Assembly: GCA_945910005.1 (NCBI GenBank)
Contig: OX246745.1
Location: 13,753,706 to 13,817,705, forward strand
Length of the DNA: 64,000 bases
Source of the DNA: Isoperla grammatica
Taxonomy: Eukaryota > Arthropoda > Insecta > Plecoptera > Perlodidae
Direction: 5' to 3'
Under the pieces are notes generated by a model, which saw only the letters and a program-made list of their open reading frames with translations, made no database searches and was not told where the DNA came from. Of the stretch, positions 57,749 through 64,000 are shown piece by piece (the stretch's first letter is position 1; the number at the start of each line of letters is the position of its first letter). Both the position numbers and the translations under genes were made by a program.

Positions 57749-58290
57749 TTTGGCCCTGCTTTGCGAGGGAGAACCTCAGGGTTTGTGTGCTTCCCCTGTT
57801 TGGCCCTGCTTCGCGAGGGAGAACCTCAGGGTTTGTGTGCTTCCCCTGTTTGGCCCTGCTTCGCGAGGGAGAAACTCAAGGTTTGTGCGCTTCCCTTGTT
57901 TGGCCCTGCGTCGCGAGGGAGAAACACAGGGTTTGTGCGCTTCCCCTGTTTGGCCCTGCGTCGCGAGGGAGAAAATCAGGGTTTGTGAGCTTCCCTTGTT
58001 TGGCCCTGCTTCATGAGGTGAGAAACTGGCGAGCTTCCCCCGTTTGGCCCTGCTTCGCGAGGGGAGAACCTCAGGGTTTGTGCGCTTCCCCTGTTTGGCC
58101 CTGCTTCGCGAGGGAGAAACTCAGGGTTTGTGAGCTTCCCTTGTTGGCCTAGCTTCGCGAAGGAGAAACTCAGGGTTTGTGTGCTTCCCTTGTTTTTGTT
58201 TGCCCTGCTTCATGAGGGAGAAACTTGTGAGCTTCCCCTGTTTGGCCTGCCTGTCTGTTTGGCCTGTTTGGCGAGGGGAGAAAGTGTTTC
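57749..58290 (+). repeat. 50-bp minisatellite, about 10-11 copies
   Basis: The unit begins TTTGGCCCTGCTTCGCGAGG and continues through CTCAGGGTTTGTGTGCTTCC. Exact 50-bp spacing holds for the first five units (57749, 57799, 57849, 57899, 57949); later units carry deletions and insertions. It is GC-rich against an AT-rich background and touches the assembly gap, so its true length is unknown. Confidence 0.92.
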
Positions 58291-60379
58291 AATGGGATTC
58301 TCTTAGGCCTGGCATGAATGTGAGTGGAATTACTTGCGTTGCTGTCGATGTGGGAGAAGCATGTTGGCTGTGAGCGCCACAGCAGCTGGCTTGAGGCCCG
58401 CTTCAAGAATAGCTGCTCTAACCCATTTCGGAGACTGGTAGCACAAAATAGCAATACCTGGCTGGCGTGGCCTATGCCTTGTTGACACTGTTCGTTATTT
58501 TAAAATGCATTTAAGTAATGCTAATGGGTTTGGCCCACTGCGGCATTTTACCTGTAATTCGGCTAATACTCAGTAGCTGTTAGCGTATTTAGAAGAAAGT
58601 AAATATTGACTTAGTGACAAGAGACCAGTGTGTAGCCTTAATTATTCTTTTTTGATGATGATAATGGGCGGGGGGGGGGGGGATTATAAATGCATAAATG
58701 TCCCTGCCAGTGGAGTGTAGATCGACAGGTTATTAATCTAGTGTTCAACACACATTGCTTGGAGAGACTTTGGGAATAATGGCGGTGGGTTGATATTATT
58801 ATGGTCTACAGATATTCTAAAAAAAACGAAAAAAAAAATATTTGTTTCGAAGTATTTGGATAAAATTAGACAATTCCAATAAACTCTCAAATTGTATAAT
58901 TTGGTATAACTTACGATTCAGTTTTGAGCGTTTGGACAGCTCCAATCAACGTACTATCCGAGTATTTGATAGATATACAAAATGTTCGCATTCGACATCC
59001 GGAGTAATGTTATTGGATGGAGAGTTTCTATCATCAAAGCGAATACCGATCAATATGGTACGTATGCTCGTATTTCATGGCACGGACATGTAACCTACGT
59101 TAGCTGTCATCTACATGTCCTATAGTGTCTCATAGAAGGGTTTCTTCGAGGACTTCCTCATGGGCGAATGTTTGTATTTAGTTATCGGGCCTTTATCCAA
59201 CCACCTCTAATTTACCTATAGTTAATCACCCAAAGAGAGTACAGCGTTAACGATGCAAGCACATACAGGTCCACACACCATACAGCAGGTATTTCTACAA
59301 AAAAATTATTGGTGTCTGCGCAGTCTTAAATAGCAGAATAATTTGTACACCCCAGTAATGTTCCCCTCCCCTCTATGTATCATATAGGTCTGGAGTCTGG
59401 ACAATTAGTTCGTTGTGCCGCATCAATTTTGACGGCCAATTGGAATAAATTGTCACCATTTGGTGCCAACTAGTTTGTGCCAAGCTAAGTCATAATGACC
59501 AATTGCCTCTTTGATGTACGCGTATACGACTTTCTGCTGTGGGTTATACAGCTACACAGGTCAAAGACGTACGCAATATAGAATCAAAGGCGAATCCCGG
59601 AATTGTAATGTCTTCCATCATCTTTGAATCACTTGACCAATCAATTGAAAGAAATACCGTCTTTTGTAACATTTGATGTTTTTGCGTGACCGTCGTCTAT
59701 GGACATTAGTATAATTATCTAAAATGTTGAATAGCTCCTAGGGATGTACAATTAAGGGCACCGATGCGTGTAGGTAGAAGTAAAATATAGCACACACCAA
59801 ATAGGGGGGGGGGGGGGGGGAAGTCACGGTTGTAACGTTTTGCGAATTTGTAAAATATTACAAAACAGCATTGTTATGATTTAAAAAATGATTATCTTAT
59901 TAAAATCTTGACGCATCCAAAACCCCAACGTAAAAATTAAATATTAAATATTTTTCACATACTACAGCCAGACTCCCTCTTCGTATAATATGCTAGGTCG
60001 TTGAGCTGACCCCTTGTGATGTATGCCGGCCGGCTTCTGAATGGAGCGGATGATTGTACCCGCTACTCAGCAGGTTGAGATATACGCGAGTACGCGCACA
60101 TGCAAGCGTGGGAGGGCACCATATAGTGCACCGCAATTGGTCGCGAATATCCTCCCAACGTAATGGCTACTTAAAGCTTATTATTTAGTTGATAACTAGT
60201 TGCATGCGGTAGTTTAGTCGTCACCAACGCAGCTCGACGATATTATCTAGTCTTTGTGCAACGTAACCTCACTCCTCTTCGCGCGAGTCGTTATGTTCGT
60301 TCTTTTTTATTGCAAGAGCCCCCCTGAATGTTCCCTCACTTTTTCGGTCGAACTTGGCGCAAGATTTTGATGAGGAATC

Positions 60380-60568
60380 TTAACCATTGTCCAACAGGCT
60401 GTGTAACACGTCGCTACGCGATTCGGATTTTAGCTTTTCGAGTTCAGTAGCCACCACATCTGAGCACGGAAATAGTTCATCGTTCTTGTTGATATTGTTG
60501 TTTTTAACGTACGTACGAACGAATATACGGATTGTGCTGCTGTAAAAGAAGAAGTTAGTTTTGTTCAT
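60380..60568 (-). CDS. Hypothetical exon, minus strand (weak)
   Basis: A 62-codon frame on the minus strand, beginning MNKTNFFFYSS. The stretch from NDELFPCSDVVATELEKLK to VLHSLLDNG has protein-like composition. TTCTTCTTTTACAG inside it could be an acceptor and CAATG|GTTAAG near 60383 a donor. I recognise no family. It could be chance. Confidence 0.22.
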   Translation of the reverse strand: MNKTNFFFYSSTIRIFVRTYVKNNNINKNDELFPCSDVVATELEKLKSESRSDVLHSLLDNG

Positions 60569-61282
60569 TTTAAATATGTATTAATTATTGTGGTTTATTT
60601 GTGTGGTGCTGTAGTGCTCTAGATTTGCGAACACGAGTATCGTACATTGCTCGAATCGTTTTCTAACATGCGGGGATATTTTATAAATAAAGCGGCTTTA
60701 GCGCTGTGATTTGCGCCTTGCGTAATCATTTTGTTTTAATAACTTGTCGTAAGAAATGCGATTAGTAATGTTGAAATGGTTCAGTTAACACGTTTGAGCA
60801 GGTGTTGCGGTAGTTCATTTACGTGATACGCTTTTAGCCCAGTATTTAAAATTGCATTAATATTTTTTATGTATGAGTGGTCGTACTTAATTTCTTAAAA
60901 GTTATTTGTTAAATACGCGTGTGTTTATGATTTTTCATAATTTCATATCGGAAACAATTATTAATTACGGTTATTTTGTCGGACAATTATCATCGCTGTA
61001 TTGAAACGATTTTTTTTATGTAACACTAATTTCGTTGTTTATTGAACATTTAATACGAATGTTTTAGTTGAATTAGTTATTATAAATCAAATACCAATAT
61101 CTGCTCGGAAAGTGTGCTGAAAATAAATACCTATTTCTTTCTGTGCAAAGGATTTTACGGTGATGTTGTGGTACGAGAAACACGCGAATGACCTTTGAAA
61201 GTGAAGGAAGGTCGCAGCGCTCGAAACCAATCATTATTGTTCTAATTACGTTGTTGAGCCGTAAGGCCAGTTAGGCCCTACT

Positions 61283-61312
61283 ATGACTTCACCGAGTCAA
61301 CCTGTAACGGAG
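61283..61312 (+). CDS. Hypothetical first coding exon (MTSPSQPVTE), weak
   Basis: ATG followed by nine codons and a donor GAG|GTCAGT, downstream of the CpG-containing region 60000-60750. It would be the start of a gene leaving the window to the right. No family recognised. Confidence 0.2.
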
Positions 61313-61689
61313 GTCAGTGTTACTTTATTTTCTTATCTCAAGACCAACTTACACTTAACAGTGTGGGATGGGATTACAACCCGATGTGCTTCTATGTAGG
61401 TCATCTGGGTACTACTTCAATATCCCTTTTGTTTTTGCTGTTTCAAGAAAACAACGCTTATAACTCAATCACTTCTTACTAGATTGAGATTGTGTGTGAA
61501 CTGATGCGATTTACTAATACACTAAAAACATAAAAATCAAATTACACATTCCCGAAATAACGACGTTGTTGCACTGAATGGGAAAGGATTTAATCGTTTT
61601 GTTAAAAATTAATCTATCATGGTATTTTAGTGAAAATGATTAATTTTGATCGTGTGGTATTTCTGCTTATCGGCAAAAGAGTATGACTA

Positions 61690-61775
61690 AATTAGCTGAA
61701 TTGGTAATCACACTGTGATGTATTTGCCGTGGGTACGGCGTTCTGGGTTCGAATCCAGTAGGTGCCAATTGGCGC
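61690..61775 (+). mobile_element. tRNA-like sequence (tentative SINE head)
   Basis: TTAGCTGAATTGGTAATC followed by TGGGTTCGAATCCAGTAGG has A- and B-box character. The folding is too loose for a real tRNA. Confidence 0.3.
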
Positions 61776-63124
61776 GATTAGTGTCACACATGTGTGACAA
61801 ACTGCCCTATTACTTACACTGTACCTTTTATTATTTTATGAACAGGTATACCGGTACCTATTGATCGAAAGTGTCAGATTTTAAAAACAATAAAGCTACG
61901 TTCAACGTTTTTACCATAGGTAGTAGGTTATTTCTCGAAGGAAATACTTCCACTTTACCCTACTACATTCCGTACAAGGCAGAGCACTGAACTGACGGCT
62001 AATTACAGTACTTAATCTATACAAGACGTATAATTGAATTCTGATTTTGTTTTGTGTTGGTAAATACCGTTTTGTACAACAGCTAGAATTCAAATACAAT
62101 AAATGTATGGAAACACCTAAAACAATACGACTTATTATTTTTTTTTCAGAAAAAAACATTAACATAAAATGTCCGCTTATTACAACAGAAAAGCTGTTTT
62201 TGTATATTTTAAACAAAATACATGATGGTTTTGTATAAGCGCCCATGATAACTATTTTTAGCTTGATGTTAGGTAACTGCCAACATCTGTAGTTGAGCGA
62301 TGGTGATGGCGATCGATTGAGAATTGTGAATTATTCTCCCAAGAAAGTCCCAACCAACAAAACAAGACGCCGACAGCGTCAGTGTGGACTTATGGTGTGG
62401 ACTATAGTGTGTGTGCATGGACTAAACGACGAAAAACCGGGATAATTATTGTTCCGAGAGGCGTATTATATTTGTCTCGGAATGATGCAAGAATGCATTT
62501 AATTGTACCGATGACCGATATTGACCGATGTAAATTTAGGGTGTCAATGTCGCAATTGGTCTTAAATGAAGTAGGTGACGATAGTGTCATGGTAAATACA
62601 AATGGAAAATGGGGGGGGGGGGGGGGGGGGGGAGGGTATATTCTCAAAACGAGACAAGTGATAAATGCATTGTAATAAATTTAAATTCGTATGGTTCCCA
62701 ATTTTATTCGCATTTCGATATTTTTCTAATCCGAGCTTAATTTTTAAATCCTTTTGGGAAGGGAGGGGGTGAATTTAACCCTGCCTTTACTTTAAACGCC
62801 TGAACCAACGAATAACTGGGTGCCCAACTCGTCTTGTATCTATCTTATAAAACTGTCAAATACAGGTACACAATGAATCGCTATTAAGATTTAAAAAATA
62901 GTTGTCTTGTCTGGCAACGTGAGAGAAAATGGTATTGGTGTGTTTATTTTAGTTTTCGCATGTATAATAACCGTTTTCGATTAATTACATCTACTGGGAC
63001 AGCGCATCAGATTCCTATGATTTTTTTTTGTTTTTTTTTGTTACAGAAAACCAGGTAGATTTTGTTGACTAGTTGACTAGGTGATCGAGCATTTGTTCTT
63101 CTAGCCTACACTACTCACACCTTT

Positions 63125-63320
63125 TAGAGGTGTAACACGCGATACTCTATTTCGGGAGGTCGCCGGTTCGATACCGGCTATCGGCAATCCTGCCTGAAGG
63201 CTTTTCTTAGGGTTTCCCTCAGTAAGAACACAAATGCTGAGATTGAGTTCCATCAAGTGGCAAATATCCTCACATCCCATACCTAGTCGCCCGTGATACA
63301 AGTTGTCGCTGTGTAGTTTT
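63125..63320 (+). mobile_element. tRNA-like SINE, family 2
   Basis: B box CGGTTCGATACCG, then CGGCAATCCTGCCTGAAGG, TTAGGGTTTCCCTCAGT and GAGATTGAGTTCCATCAAG, parallel to the copy at 36618-36840. Confidence 0.6.
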
Positions 63321-64000
63321 CCCGCGTAAAACCATATCAAATTGTACACGCGCGTTCAAAAATTATTCACGTTCTCTACACGTGTCTTATCTCCCGGAAA
63401 ACAATTATGAAATTTGATGAGTACGTCAGTTACATGATTGTTATTGTTACAACGCTAGCAAAACATTTATCTTGCTATGAGGTATGAAACGAAGCGCGAT
63501 AACAAAATACTCCCACTTAGTTTTCATAAAATGTGCCAGCCTAGCGGAATGCTGGGAGCACTCGTGGGTTACATAAGATGCCCTTATCTGTGCGTCTCAC
63601 TATCGTAGTGCCCAAATATTTCCAACTCGAGACTAGAGTTCAGTTAAAAACTGTCTCTGATAGTGATACGTCGTTCTTTTCCATGTGCAGATAAACAGTA
63701 CACACTACGTTCGTGTATTTTTCAACATACATTTGTTTTAACCTTCAGTGCCGCGTGCTAGATAATTTCAGAAAAGTTCTTCCAACAAGTGTATCGTAAC
63801 TGTTACTGTAATTACCATTTGCATATTTGTCGAGTGATGTAAACGATATGCTAAGGTTACAGGTAGATCAACTGTGTTTTATAATAGCGTCTATATTTTT
63901 ATGTGATCGCTTGCCGACGTGTAGTTGAGTTGCGTTAGCCGTTCAATTCAACTTTATAGTGCAAACAAGTTGGGAATGTCCATTGAGCCAAGCGTAGATC

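Larger units (their letters stand above)
58300..64000. other. Right-hand region without a certain gene
   Basis: Contains G runs (58670-58682, 59804-59820, 62611-62632), CpG-richer DNA around 60000-60450, tRNA-like sequences at 61690 and 63125, and two weak exon candidates. A TTG-initiated frame at 58842-59093 ends near a GTACGT donor but matches nothing I know. Confidence 0.4.

Noticed and set aside
57477..58152. Frames of 179 and 211 aa at the right side
   Set aside because: They run through 200 N and the 50-bp minisatellite; open in all three frames because the unit lacks stops.
54647..58290. CRISPR-like arrays from direct repeats
   Set aside because: The repeats are contiguous tandem copies without spacers, in a eukaryotic genome.

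Overview
This is eukaryotic, animal genomic DNA. It is AT-rich, has long introns with GT-AG splice sites, shows no operons, and is dense in short non-autonomous transposons. Four protein-coding genes can be read with exon structure. The Rap1 protein matches the Drosophila-type form as I remember it: 184 residues, one residue shorter than vertebrate Rap1 before the NCAF motif, and ending in CVLV. An arthropod or other protostome is therefore the best guess, at moderate confidence. The dispersed CCTAGG/TAGGCCTA words are a genome style rather than a taxon marker.

Layout. 1-8800: no recognisable coding sequence; microsatellites, a tRNA-like SINE head, CpG-dense patches that could hold the Rap1 promoter or 5' UTR, and a minus-strand SINE fragment. 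8812-16327: Rap1 on the plus strand, four coding exons, its introns filled with MITEs (Tigger-like, a TTAA-flanked long hairpin, two hAT-type elements and a third hAT nested in one of them). 16328-28300: 3' flanks of two convergent genes, with a Tigger-like element, a TAA-flanked MITE and a perfect 73-bp-arm hairpin. 28340-29876: a TEX264-like gene on the minus strand, three coding exons. 30351-34800: a hAT MITE, a strong hammerhead-ribozyme candidate and fold-back repeats. 35257-38996: an unusual LITAF-like zinc/membrane-domain protein on the plus strand whose first exon was not found. 39381-40575: a SINE and the MTMR14 promoter region. 40576-51875: a complete nine-exon MTMR14 (Jumpy/EDTP) phosphoinositide phosphatase, 641 aa. 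52000-64000: no certain gene; a 200-N assembly gap, a 50-bp minisatellite, a MITE, CpG-rich patches, SINE-like sequences and two weak exon candidates.

Three of the four genes act on membrane traffic or degradation in other animals. TEX264 is an ER-phagy receptor, MTMR14 removes the 3-phosphate from PI3P and PI(3,5)P2 and restrains autophagy, and LITAF proteins sit on late endosomes. Rap1 is a small GTPase of adhesion and signalling. Nothing here shows that they are co-regulated.

The most interesting observations are: a frame-preserving, stop-free 78-nt exon candidate inside Rap1 switch II; a hammerhead ribozyme motif with the two-base stem III typical of Penelope-like elements; six hAT-type MITEs with intact 8-bp target duplications, four of them with different iterated subterminal motifs; several perfect or near-perfect long hairpins; and a decayed tandem copy of MTMR14 exon 3.
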